Shown here: one piece after another, positions 1 to 7,443 of the stretch | Position numbering within the stretch: the first letter of the stretch is position 1 | Layout of the letters: every line of letters begins with the position of its first letter | Assembly: GCA_958352145.1 (NCBI GenBank) | Contig: CATWNM010000029.1 | Span: forward strand, 1 to 32,166 | Source of the DNA: an uncultured Eubacteriales bacterium | Lineage (GTDB): Bacteria; Bacillota; Clostridia; Oscillospirales; CAG-272 | DNA length: 32,166 nucleotides | Direction: 5' to 3' | Translations under genes and position numbers: made by a program | The notes under the pieces: model-generated | Told to the model about the DNA's origin: nothing | The model's database searches: none | What the model saw: only the letters and a program-made list of their open reading frames with translations

Positions 1-2
1 TA

Positions 3-101
3 AATTATTTCTATTACGAACAAATAAAAAAATCCGCAAGAAAATATGGCGACAGTTATACCGAAATAGCCGACAGCGAATTGTATAAAATGAAGAATTG
101 A
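3..101 (+). CDS. C-terminal tail of an unidentified protein (partial)
   Basis: The frame is open from the window edge to a TGA at 99-101 and encodes 32 residues rich in Tyr, Lys and Glu (for example YYEQIKKSARKYGDSY). The composition looks like a real protein C-terminus rather than random AT-rich DNA, and the other two plus frames are interrupted. I do not recognise a family. The gene would end about 110 nt before the tRNA promoter, and no clear terminator follows it; 102-213 is AT-rich and holds nothing else I can identify. Confidence 0.35.
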   Translation, partial: NYFYYEQIKKSARKYGDSYTEIADSELYKMKN

Positions 102-213
102 ACCACAAATACAAAAAATGGAAGCTTTCGAAAACAAAAACTCTTTTATAAAACCGCCTGTTCCCTTCTAAAAACGACGAAAAAGAAGAATTTTCAATTT
201 TTAAAAAATTTCC

Positions 214-242
214 TTGACTTTTCAAATCGTATTTGATATAAT
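214..242 (+). promoter_or_regulatory. Sigma-A promoter of the tRNA-Pro/tRNA-Ala transcript
   Basis: A TTGACT -35 box (214-219) and a perfect TATAAT -10 box (237-242) are separated by 17 bp. Transcription would start near 249, about 45 nt before the mature 5' end of tRNA-Pro. The surrounding AT-rich tract fits an UP-like element. Confidence 0.8.
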
Positions 243-293
243 AGATCATGCTGGGTTGTTCACGGCGGCGCACGATTTTCGACCGAAGCATCC

Positions 294-369
294 CGGGATG
301 TAGCGCAGTTGGTAGCGCGCCTGCTTTGGGAGCAGGATGTCGCAGGTTCGAATCCTGTCATTCCGACCA
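294..369 (+). tRNA. tRNA-Pro (anticodon TGG)
   Basis: This is a 76-nt cloverleaf. The acceptor stem CGGGATG pairs with CATTCCG through one G-T pair. The D arm contains AGCGCAGTTGGTAGCGC. The anticodon stem CCTGC/GCAGG encloses loop TTTGGGA with anticodon TGG. The T arm carries TTCGAAT, the discriminator base is A, and CCA is encoded in the DNA. It is the first gene of a two-tRNA transcript. Confidence 0.95.
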
Positions 370-413
370 TCGACAGCGCCGCCGACTTATTATAGCGTCA
401 TTTTATTATATTC

Positions 414-489
414 GGGCTTGTAGCTCAGTTGGGAGAGCGCTGCGTTCGCAACGCAGAGGTCATGGGTTCGAATCCCACCAGGTCCACCA
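414..489 (+). tRNA. tRNA-Ala (anticodon CGC)
   Basis: This is a 76-nt cloverleaf with acceptor stem GGGCTTG/CAGGTCC, which contains the G3-U70 wobble pair that marks alanine tRNAs. The anticodon stem CTGCG/CGCAG encloses loop TTCGCAA with anticodon CGC, reading GCG codons. The T loop is TTCGAAT and CCA is encoded. The outermost T-stem pair (A-C) is mismatched; otherwise the fold is complete. It lies 44 nt after tRNA-Pro and directly before a terminator. Confidence 0.93.
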
Positions 490-490
490 G

Positions 491-522
491 AAGAACGTCT
501 ATTAAAAGAGGCGTTCTTTTTT
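491..522 (+). terminator. Rho-independent terminator of the tRNA transcript
   Basis: A 10-bp stem (491-500 with 509-518, one G-T pair) and an 8-nt loop are followed by a T run. It starts 2 nt after the CCA of tRNA-Ala. Confidence 0.85.
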
Positions 523-569
523 ACACGAAACTCTCTGCTATATTTATTGCTATATTTGTTTCAAATAGA

Positions 570-607
570 AAATAAGGCAAAAGCCGTAACCTGCTTTTGC
601 CTTATTT
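570..607 (-). terminator. Terminator of the solute-binding protein gene
   Basis: A 15-bp perfect inverted repeat (570-584 with 593-607) lies 15 nt beyond the stop codon of the minus-strand lipoprotein gene. Its outer arms are A/T runs, so it could also terminate plus-strand transcripts. Confidence 0.8.
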
Positions 608-621
608 TAATACGTTTTCCG

Positions 622-1947
622 TCAGCGCAAATACGCCTGCATACGTCGTTTCATATCCGCAAGCACGGTATTGACTTCTTCACCGCCGGCAACACGCAAA
701 AGGCCGTCGGAAAAATCATCATCTGCCTTTACAAAGTCCAGACGCATATACGGAATTTCACGCGCATGATCTGCAGCGTCAGCAAAAGCGCGTGTCAAAG
801 CATCCGAATCGTGCAGCGCTCTGTTTCGAACATCCTCCCGCGCAGGCAAATAAGCCGGCGTCTCTGCGTTTAGGTAGTAAAAAGCCGCGTCTCCGGACAT
901 ATATTCCAAAAATAATCTAGCCGCAGACAATTGTGCGTCATTATCTGCGTTCAGCACAACCAAAAGATGCGACTCGATATAACCGTCGCCGCCTGGAATT
1001 TCCATATATCCAAGACTGCGATAAAAATCCTCTTCCGTATTGGCTGTTGCTGCGCAGTCTGCTACGCCTGACTGTACATCGTACAGAAAACCGATCTTGC
1101 CCTCTCCAAAAAGAGCGCGAAGTTCTTTTGAGGTCATTCCCTGCGGGGAAATATTTTCTTCAAAAATCTGCTGCAATTGCCTGTACGTCTGCATACCCGA
1201 AGTATTGTCCAACGCGATTTTTCCTTCCGCGTCCAAAAGATCGCCCCCGTTTGCCCACAGCACCGGAAGCACATGATAGCCTTCGCCAGGCATTACGCCG
1301 CTTGACGGAAGCGCAAAACCGAAAATATCGTCTCCAAGTGCGCATACTTTTTTCGCAGCCGCTAAAAGATCGTCAAACGATTGAATCTCTTCAGGCGCCA
1401 CCTGCGCTTGATCGAGAAGCGTCTTGTTGTAAAAAAGCATCTGCGTGCTATAATACCATGGCAAAGCATACAGTACGCCGCCTTCTGATACCGCCTCAAG
1501 CTGCGCATTTGTATATGCCTGCAAAATACGTTCATCCATGCCGGCTACAGTATGCACCGCACCGGTTTCGAGCAAAGCAGGCAGCCATTCTGCGCGGATA
1601 TGCGCTACGGTTGGCGCAGCCTCACTGGATATATTTTTAAGCAAATTATCCAAGTAAGCGGAATACGAATGCGACCCGTCCAGTTCTACTTTGATCGTCT
1701 GATTGGCTTCCATAAATCCTTTTGCAGCCGCCTCATAGGCAGGATAGGCGCCCTCGTCTGCAAGTGCAAAAGAGGCCCACTTGATCGTCACAGGCTCGGA
1801 CTTCTCCGTTCGTTCACCCGAGCGCATACGGTCAAAACCGACGGCATCTTGTTTCGCATTCTGCATTTGCCCGCAGGATACCAGCGGCGCAGCCGCAAGC
1901 AGAAGAAACGTCATCAGCAGCGCAAACAATTTTAAGCGCAAATTCAT
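622..1947 (-). CDS. ABC-type extracellular solute-binding lipoprotein (family 1, sugar type)
   Basis: The 441-residue product has a short basic N-terminus, a hydrophobic segment (about 8-22) and a lipobox LVSC, with Cys25 the predicted lipidated residue. It should be an exported lipoprotein held on the outer face of the membrane. The mature part has the pattern of sugar-binding family 1 proteins: a TIKWASFALAD strand at the start, ALPWYYSTQMLFYNK in the middle (the typical tract near the hinge) and an N-rich stretch around LDNTSG. The family captures oligosaccharides or polyols for an ABC importer. No permease or ATPase gene lies beside it, so it is an orphan that either shares a remote transporter or acts as a sensor; the substrate cannot be told. 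The start is supported by GAGGGG about 9 nt upstream. It is transcribed alone, with its own terminator. Confidence 0.85.
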   Translation of the reverse strand: MNLRLKLFALLMTFLLLAAAPLVSCGQMQNAKQDAVGFDRMRSGERTEKSEPVTIKWASFALADEGAYPAYEAAAKGFMEANQTIKVELDGSHSYSAYLDNLLKNISSEAAPTVAHIRAEWLPALLETGAVHTVAGMDERILQAYTNAQLEAVSEGGVLYALPWYYSTQMLFYNKTLLDQAQVAPEEIQSFDDLLAAAKKVCALGDDIFGFALPSSGVMPGEGYHVLPVLWANGGDLLDAEGKIALDNTSGMQTYRQLQQIFEENISPQGMTSKELRALFGEGKIGFLYDVQSGVADCAATANTEEDFYRSLGYMEIPGGDGYIESHLLVVLNADNDAQLSAARLFLEYMSGDAAFYYLNAETPAYLPAREDVRNRALHDSDALTRAFADAADHAREIPYMRLDFVKADDDFSDGLLRVAGGEEVNTVLADMKRRMQAYLR

Positions 1948-2077
1948 TTTACTTCCCCTCTCTATAATAAAGAAACGGGGTTAACCGGGTAACATTCAGA
2001 CAACCGGTCCAAACCGCCTGTACCCATTGTTTGCAAATTGAACTCCAGCTATTCCAAAATCATAAAACAATTAAAAC

Positions 2078-2115
2078 AAAAATAAGAACAGCCCAATTGA
2101 GTTGTTCTTATTTTT
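2078..2115 (-). terminator. Terminator of the wecB-DUF1887 operon
   Basis: A 13-bp inverted repeat (2078-2090 with 2103-2115), flanked by A on one side and T on the other, lies 23 nt beyond the stop of the DUF1887 gene. The symmetry allows termination in both directions. Confidence 0.75.
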
Positions 2116-2137
2116 AAACCACCAAAAATACTGCCGA

Positions 2138-3352
2138 TCAAAGCGCGAAAAGATCCTCGGCTAGATCAATTTCATCCATCTTATGGACATTGTATAGAAC
2201 TTGGATTCCCATTTCTCTTGCACGGTTCAAAAAATGCCGGTCTTTTCCCCGATTGCCCGAAAGTGTCTGTAATACCATGAGTTTCCGCACATGCCGTCCT
2301 CCGAATTTTCGCGCAACGGCTGCAAATTTATACAGTTCGTCTTCATCCACGTTCCCGCTTTTGCAGGAAACAAAATAAGGAATCATGCCGCGCATCAAAA
2401 TAATGTCTGCCTCATTTACCGTAGCATCCTTGCGCGCCACATCGCTCCAGTCGAGCACCACACCAGTCATCGCATCATGAAATACAGGATTGTCTTTCTC
2501 GTCCCGGCACTGCAGCGCGGCGGTGAAAATTTTCAATTCCAGCAAAAGACCTGCGCGGCGCAGACATTCCCGAACGCACCGATTCTTATAAACAAACGAA
2601 ATATGAGAAGAGGCAATATCCAGCATCGTGATCAGTCCCGCGCGATACAGCGGAATCAAAGTATTACCCAGCTTATCATAACTGGAAAGCCTTTTCTGCC
2701 GTTTTACCTCCTTCGCAGAAATCATCACCTCCAAGCCGTTGCAAATCCCCACCGAATCAATTTCAGCCAAACAATTTGCATTAGAGTTCCAGCGATTCGG
2801 ATTCCGACAGCAAATTTCCCACATCGTTTGAAGGTCGTCGAACACATTACACGGTTGCTTTGGATCGACCGCCAACTGCGCAACATCTGTACAATCCGCG
2901 ATTACACCGCCATGCAGTTCCACAGTTTCCCGCACACTGAGCGCCGGGGTATCAGTCTGAGAAAAATATGCGGCGCTGTGAAACTGAATCTCCCCTCCAT
3001 ACGAATCCATACAGTGCAGCTGCGCGCTAGCTGGATGCACGATCTCATAAGCGCGTCCCAGCAAAAGCAGCAAGGTTTCATCTCCGCCTTTCAGGTCCAC
3101 AATCAAATTTTTTTCACTTTGAAAAATCTCTATAAAGCACTGCAAAATCGTTTCATCATCACCGGGGCTGACGCAAAGGGGAAAAACTTCTACACCCATA
3201 TGCCGCGCCATAAATATTTTTTCAAACAAACGACATTCCTTTTCCAACTGCCGCTTGTCATATCCGACATAGATCACTTTATCAGCCCGATACGCCAAAG
3301 GCGTCATTAAATTGTCAATAGAAGACTTATCAAAAAGTTCCAGAACCGTCAA
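2138..3352 (-). CDS. CARF-DUF1887 protein, Card1/Can2-like (putative cyclic-oligonucleotide-activated nuclease)
   Basis: The 404-residue product has a Rossmann-like N-terminal half with a strand VIYVGY (27-31) and the conserved loop DLKGGDE (about 86-92). This is the layout of CARF sensor domains in DUF1887 proteins. The C-terminal half (about 265-375) carries LLLE (Glu272), NEADIILM (Glu314/Asp316) and FVSCKSG (Lys331), followed by the KFAAVARKFGGRHV helix. This is the restriction-endonuclease-like core of DUF1887 (Card1/Can2). In characterised relatives, cyclic tetra-adenylate made by type III CRISPR complexes switches on DNA/RNA cleavage. Here Ser stands where an acidic residue of the (D/E)xK motif is expected, so activity is uncertain. 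Translation starts at TTG (3350-3352), with AGGTG 7 nt upstream. It lies 51 nt downstream of wecB with no terminator between. No CRISPR array or cas gene is in the window, so the activating signal is unknown. Confidence 0.75.
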   Translation of the reverse strand: MTVLELFDKSSIDNLMTPLAYRADKVIYVGYDKRQLEKECRLFEKIFMARHMGVEVFPLCVSPGDDETILQCFIEIFQSEKNLIVDLKGGDETLLLLLGRAYEIVHPASAQLHCMDSYGGEIQFHSAAYFSQTDTPALSVRETVELHGGVIADCTDVAQLAVDPKQPCNVFDDLQTMWEICCRNPNRWNSNANCLAEIDSVGICNGLEVMISAKEVKRQKRLSSYDKLGNTLIPLYRAGLITMLDIASSHISFVYKNRCVRECLRRAGLLLELKIFTAALQCRDEKDNPVFHDAMTGVVLDWSDVARKDATVNEADIILMRGMIPYFVSCKSGNVDEDELYKFAAVARKFGGRHVRKLMVLQTLSGNRGKDRHFLNRAREMGIQVLYNVHKMDEIDLAEDLFAL

Positions 3353-3403
3353 TCCCGTTCACCTCATGTTTTTTAAATCACTACAAATTACAGTCAAAAG
3401 GCA

Positions 3404-4504
3404 TTACTGAAAATCGGCACAGAGTATATCCGCAATCCTGCGGCTTGCAAAGCCATCTCCGTAAGGATTAGAAGCGCAGGACATCGCCTTATAAACCACG
3501 GCATCTTCCAATAAAAGATTAAAACTTTGATAAATCATCTCTTCGCCTGTTCCAACCAATCTAAGCGTACCGGCCTCAACGCCTTCCGGGCGCTCGGTCG
3601 TATCCCGCATGACCAAAACCGGTTTTCCAAGCGAGGGCGCTTCTTCCTGTATACCGCCGCTGTCCGTCAAAACCAGATAAGCGCGCGCCAAAAAATTGTG
3701 AAAATCCAAAACGTCCAGCGGCTCGATCAGATGGATGCGCGAACAGCCATCGAATATTTCCTCTGCCGCTTCGCGCACAGACGGGTTCAAATGAATCGGA
3801 TAAATCGCCTTAACATCCGTATGTTCATCAATGATACGCCGGATCGCCCGAAACATGTGCCGCATCGGCTGGCCAAGATTCTCCCGCCGGTGCGCGGTAA
3901 TCAAAATTAAACGGGCGTCTTTCGCCCAAGAAAGCTCCGGATGCGTATAATTCGCTTTGACCGTGGTACGCAGCGCATCAATTCCCGTATTGCCCGTAAC
4001 AAAAATCCGTGCCGGATCCTTTCCTTCGCGAAGCAGGTTCTGCCGGGCACATTCGGTCGGCGCAAAATTATATTTTGCTATGATTCCAACAGATTGACGG
4101 TTGAATTCTTCCGGATATGGAGAATAGATATTGTAGGTTCGCAGGCCGGCTTCCACATGACCGACGGGAATCTGCATGTAATAACAAGCCAACGCCGTAG
4201 CAAAAGTCGTCGAGGTATCTCCGTGAACCAGAACGATATCCGGCATCACTTCCGTTAAGACATCCCGAATCCGCATAAGGATCTGCTGCGTAATATCAAA
4301 GAGCGTCTGTCGCTCTTTCATGACTGCAAGATCATAATCGGGCACTATGCCAAACACGCGCAGCACGGCGTCCAACATCTGACGGTGCTGGCCGGATACG
4401 CATACCACCGTCTGAATATTTGAACGTTTTTTCAGTTCGTCAACAAGCGGACACATTTTTATAGCCTCAGGCCGCGTACCGAACACAAGCATTATTTTTT
4501 TCAT
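3404..4504 (-). CDS. wecB: UDP-N-acetylglucosamine 2-epimerase (non-hydrolysing)
   Basis: The 366-residue product interconverts UDP-GlcNAc and UDP-ManNAc in the cytoplasm, supplying ManNAc for teichoic-acid linkage units or other surface glycans. The full family pattern is present: FGTRPEAIKMCPL at the N-terminus, VHGDTSTT (Asp96), HVEAGLRT (Glu118), PEEFNRQ (Glu132), ITAHRRENLG (His205) and LTDSGGIQEEAPSLGKPVL near the C-terminus. These match the catalytic Asp, Glu, Glu and His of E. coli WecB. The length is typical. GGGAG lies 5 nt before the ATG. The gene is the first of a two-gene operon with the CARF-DUF1887 gene and is preceded by a strong promoter and a leader hairpin. It would equally be called mnaA in Gram-positive nomenclature. 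Confidence 0.95.
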   Translation of the reverse strand: MKKIMLVFGTRPEAIKMCPLVDELKKRSNIQTVVCVSGQHRQMLDAVLRVFGIVPDYDLAVMKERQTLFDITQQILMRIRDVLTEVMPDIVLVHGDTSTTFATALACYYMQIPVGHVEAGLRTYNIYSPYPEEFNRQSVGIIAKYNFAPTECARQNLLREGKDPARIFVTGNTGIDALRTTVKANYTHPELSWAKDARLILITAHRRENLGQPMRHMFRAIRRIIDEHTDVKAIYPIHLNPSVREAAEEIFDGCSRIHLIEPLDVLDFHNFLARAYLVLTDSGGIQEEAPSLGKPVLVMRDTTERPEGVEAGTLRLVGTGEEMIYQSFNLLLEDAVVYKAMSCASNPYGDGFASRRIADILCADFQ

Positions 4505-4530
4505 TATAATCTCCCGACGGTCACAAAAAT

Positions 4531-4561
4531 CCGGCTGCTCAATTTTACAAAATACAGCCGG
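4531..4561 (-). promoter_or_regulatory. Leader hairpin before wecB (possible attenuator)
   Basis: A 7-bp stem CCGGCTG/CAGCCGG (4555-4561 with 4531-4537) with a 17-nt loop lies in the roughly 95-nt 5' leader of wecB. On the minus strand it is followed by ATTTTTG, like a weak intrinsic terminator. Placed between promoter and coding region, it could attenuate transcription. The rest of the 340-nt gap (4505-4844) holds the promoter, the downstream terminator of the CotH gene and nothing else I can recognise. Confidence 0.45.
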
Positions 4562-4606
4562 CTTCCCAAAAATTTGTATGCTTTCATAAATATTGAATGT
4601 AGATTT

Positions 4607-4636
4607 ATTATACTAAACGCACAGAATCCTTGTCAA
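4607..4636 (-). promoter_or_regulatory. Sigma-A promoter of the wecB-DUF1887 operon
   Basis: A perfect TTGACA (4631-4636, read on the minus strand) and a perfect TATAAT (4607-4612) are separated by 18 bp. Transcription would start near 4600. Confidence 0.8.
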
Positions 4637-4754
4637 TGTGTTTTCCCAAATGACTAAACGATTTTCGCAAAATATTTGCGCCGTTGTCCTCGAAAGCGTC
4701 AAAAAGCGCCTCGAATGTAATAAATCCACCTTCAATGTTCGATACGCTTCGCAC

Positions 4755-4791
4755 AAAAAAGGCCGCTCTCTGAATACAATACAGAGAGCGG
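4755..4791 (-). terminator. Terminator of the VTC-DUF4956-CotH operon
   Basis: A 10-bp perfect stem (4763-4772 with 4782-4791) with a 9-nt loop is followed on the minus strand by a six-T run (4755-4760). The plus strand also shows a T-rich tail, so it may work in both directions. It lies about 54 nt after the CotH-family stop codon. Confidence 0.85.
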
Positions 4792-4844
4792 TTTGCTTTT
4801 TGTCTCTTTCCTGCGCCGGTTCTTATCTCAGACGAACCCATCGT

Positions 4845-6722
4845 TTACTTTGAAATCAATTTTCTTCGATAGCATTTTGCGAAAATCAGTGCGGCTATCA
4901 AGACAGTCAGGCAGATTCCATAAATCAAAATGGGCTGTGCGGCGGTTGAGGGGGCCCCTGCCGCAAAACCGGATAAAGTTTGATCAAACCGTCCGCCAAA
5001 CGCCTGATCGTCCGGAAATCCGTTTTCAGCGACCGCCGCTTTCTCCTGTATTCCGGAAAAACGGCCCCGGTTTTCTCCGGAAGCATCATCCGGCGCCGCG
5101 CCCTTCCCGCCGAAACCCGCGCGGCCGCCCCCCATGGTCCCCATCGTTTCAATATCAATGGACGAAGCGTCCAGCAGCATCTCCGGGTTTTCCCGCTGCG
5201 CGGCGTCGGTCGAGGGGATTGTTCCGTCAAGCTGTCCGCGCACACTCTCGGCCCGCAACTTAACTACGGCATACAGCATTTCGGAGCCCGCACGATACGC
5301 ATCATATGTGTAAAACGCGGTAGAATCGTTTTGGACAAGCGTGTCGATCTGACCGCGAATGCGCGTATACGTTTCATCAAAAACGCCGCCGTCAACATAT
5401 TCGTCAGCAAGCCGCCTAAGATATGCGTGATAACGCGCAAGATATTCTTCATTTTCCAGTAAAGCATCAAAAAAGTTGGTTATTAAAAAGGGCGTGTCAA
5501 TCGCATCGTTCACGACATCCGAGGCGCCGCTCCCGCCGCCCATACCGCCAAACGAAAGATTATAATCCCACGGCAGGATATTCAGCTGACCGCCGCTTTC
5601 ATATAGATAATAATTATGCGCCATTGTCCCGGATAAGCTGTCCAAATTTACGGCGAACGTATGAACCGCAATATATTTCAGCAGGTTGTCAATGTCCATA
5701 CACGTTTCAATATCTGCGCCTTGACTGATGTTTTTCAGCGCGGCTACAACCCGCTCATGATCCTTGTCATCCGTATCTGTAACGGCACCCGCCCAGATTG
5801 CGGAATAACTGTCCAAATTGTCGTCGGTGTAATTCAAATCCGAACCGCCGCTGCGCATAGAAAAACCGCCAAATCCATTGCTGCTCGAAATCTCTAAATT
5901 TTCCTTCCCCGTTCTAAAAGCAAACGGTTCTTCTGCCGGAAGCGTTTGTCCGTCGCCGGTTTCATTTTGAAAAGGCGGCATTTCTGAGAAAGCTTTTACG
6001 CCGCCATTTTCAGAGGATTCCGGGAAACTGAAATTTGGTGCATTCATATCCGGCCGCCGGTCTCCTGCATTGCCTCCGCCACCCATTTCCATATTTTCCG
6101 GCTTATACAGTTCTCCCGAACCTGCGCCATAATTCCGAAGCAAAAAGCTATCCTCAACCGCTTCCAGCGCAAGATATACGCCCCAATACGCTCCATTGAT
6201 ATAGATTTCCGCATAATTATACAAAGAGGCGTCGGCATCCAGAAACCGGTACATATCATAAACAATCGCTTCTTTCATATTAGTCGCATCAGCATAATTA
6301 TTGTTTAAAATCAGCTTATCCAATCCAAAACAAGTCTGACCAGCCACATATTGATCAAATTCCAATTTAAAACTGTAGCGATCCGAATCCGGGTCGCTGA
6401 CAATGGACGAAAGACTAGTATTGCCTTTGGGCCGAATCCCCACATTATAAAACGTACTTCCGTTAATCGCAACATCACAGGAATAATACGTCTCTGAAAT
6501 GGCGTTTTCCAACATTTCATCCCACGCCTCGCCGTCCATAGAAATATCGATGCGGAGAATCTCATTCGTGTCAAACAGCGCAGATTCGTATTCCATCGTC
6601 ACACCGGCGCCGCCCGTCGCATGAATCAGCAAATCAGAAAACGCTATTGCGCAAAAGCACAGGCAGACGGCCGCTGCCATGATCGCAACAATAATCCGGT
6701 TCATATAACTGTTGGCAATCAT
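4845..6722 (-). CDS. CotH-family protein, membrane anchored (kinase-like fold)
   Basis: The 625-residue product has an N-terminal membrane segment (about 8-34), a CotH domain (about 45-460) and a C-terminal membrane helix (about 597-617) followed by a basic tail. CotH signatures visible are the entry strand ILRIDISMDGEAWDEM, NVGIRPKGNTS, FKLEFDQYV, LDKLILNNNYAD, EIYINGAYWGVYLALE and ILPWDYNLSFGG near residue 386, whose Asp is the likely metal ligand. CotH proteins are atypical kinases; in Bacillus, CotH phosphorylates spore coat proteins. A Gly/Met/Asn-rich insertion (about 205-275) interrupts the domain, and the region before the last helix is also Gly-rich. AGGAGG lies 8 nt before the ATG. 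It is the last gene of an operon with DUF4956 and VTC genes, a recurrent partnership in Firmicutes that suggests a role at the cell envelope rather than in the spore coat. The protein substrate is unknown. Confidence 0.85.
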   Translation of the reverse strand: MIANSYMNRIIVAIMAAAVCLCFCAIAFSDLLIHATGGAGVTMEYESALFDTNEILRIDISMDGEAWDEMLENAISETYYSCDVAINGSTFYNVGIRPKGNTSLSSIVSDPDSDRYSFKLEFDQYVAGQTCFGLDKLILNNNYADATNMKEAIVYDMYRFLDADASLYNYAEIYINGAYWGVYLALEAVEDSFLLRNYGAGSGELYKPENMEMGGGGNAGDRRPDMNAPNFSFPESSENGGVKAFSEMPPFQNETGDGQTLPAEEPFAFRTGKENLEISSSNGFGGFSMRSGGSDLNYTDDNLDSYSAIWAGAVTDTDDKDHERVVAALKNISQGADIETCMDIDNLLKYIAVHTFAVNLDSLSGTMAHNYYLYESGGQLNILPWDYNLSFGGMGGGSGASDVVNDAIDTPFLITNFFDALLENEEYLARYHAYLRRLADEYVDGGVFDETYTRIRGQIDTLVQNDSTAFYTYDAYRAGSEMLYAVVKLRAESVRGQLDGTIPSTDAAQRENPEMLLDASSIDIETMGTMGGGRAGFGGKGAAPDDASGENRGRFSGIQEKAAVAENGFPDDQAFGGRFDQTLSGFAAGAPSTAAQPILIYGICLTVLIAALIFAKCYRRKLISK

Positions 6723-6741
6723 AACCGTTTCCTCCTAAAAT

Positions 6742-7413
6742 TTATGCCATATATTCGCCGTTATAACTGACCAATGTTACATTCCCGACGCCGGGGATCT
6801 CATTGAGCCGATTTACAAAATCCGTGGAACTATCCTTTAAACGCAATTCCGCCGTAAGTTCGATGCCCGAAGCGCTTACGGTCTTTGATTTAACAACATA
6901 GCGCCGCACATTTTCTCCTAAAAGCGCAAGCGCCTTTGTTTCGCTCGGCCCGTCCCCACAGTTCATAACAAGAATATATGGATTTTCATGTATTTTTCGA
7001 TTTGCAAAGACGATAAGGATGACCCCGATTATAACGGAGCCGATGACCGCAAGTGGAATCATACCCGCACCGATGACGATCCCGCACGCAATAGCCCAAA
7101 ACAAATATACAATTTCTATAGGCTCCTTGATTGCCGCGCGGAAGCGCACAATCGACAGCGCGCCGACCATGCCGAGCGAAAGCACCACATTGGAGGTCAC
7201 CGCCATAATCACAAGCGTCGTTACAAGAGAAAGACCGACAAGAGTCAGCGCAAAGCCGGAAGAATACATTACGCCGGTAAAGGTCTTTTTGTAGACCAAA
7301 AAAATAAACAACCCCACGGCCAGTGAAACCAACATACCGATCAATACGTCCAAAACAGAAAAAGTGGATACGCTTTCTAAAAAACTGGATTTAAAAATAT
7401 CATTGAACGTCAT
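6742..7413 (-). CDS. DUF4956 integral membrane protein
   Basis: The 223-residue product has about four membrane helices: residues 23-42, 48-72, 79-97 with the conserved GMVGALSIVRFRAAIKEP loop, and 104-136 containing a Gly/Ile-rich pair. A soluble C-terminal domain (about 140-223) has an ACT-like rhythm (ILVMNCGDG ... LTAELRLKDSS ... EIPGVGNVTLVSYNGE). The SIVRFR loop is the hallmark of DUF4956. No enzymatic role is established; its steady company with VTC and CotH genes suggests a membrane platform or channel working with them. AGGAGG lies 8 nt before the ATG. The gene lies 30 nt after the VTC gene and 19 nt before the CotH gene. Confidence 0.88.
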   Translation of the reverse strand: MTFNDIFKSSFLESVSTFSVLDVLIGMLVSLAVGLFIFLVYKKTFTGVMYSSGFALTLVGLSLVTTLVIMAVTSNVVLSLGMVGALSIVRFRAAIKEPIEIVYLFWAIACGIVIGAGMIPLAVIGSVIIGVILIVFANRKIHENPYILVMNCGDGPSETKALALLGENVRRYVVKSKTVSASGIELTAELRLKDSSTDFVNRLNEIPGVGNVTLVSYNGEYMA

Positions 7414-7443
7414 ATCGCCGTCCTCCTTTACATTCTTTATAAA

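Noticed and set aside
248..505. 85-codon plus-strand frame across the tRNA genes
   Set aside because: It runs straight through tRNA-Pro and tRNA-Ala, so it is a chance reading of RNA genes.
4608..4841. 77-codon minus-strand frame in the gap before wecB
   Set aside because: It covers the CotH terminator hairpin and ends at the wecB promoter; it has no ribosome binding site or protein-like pattern.
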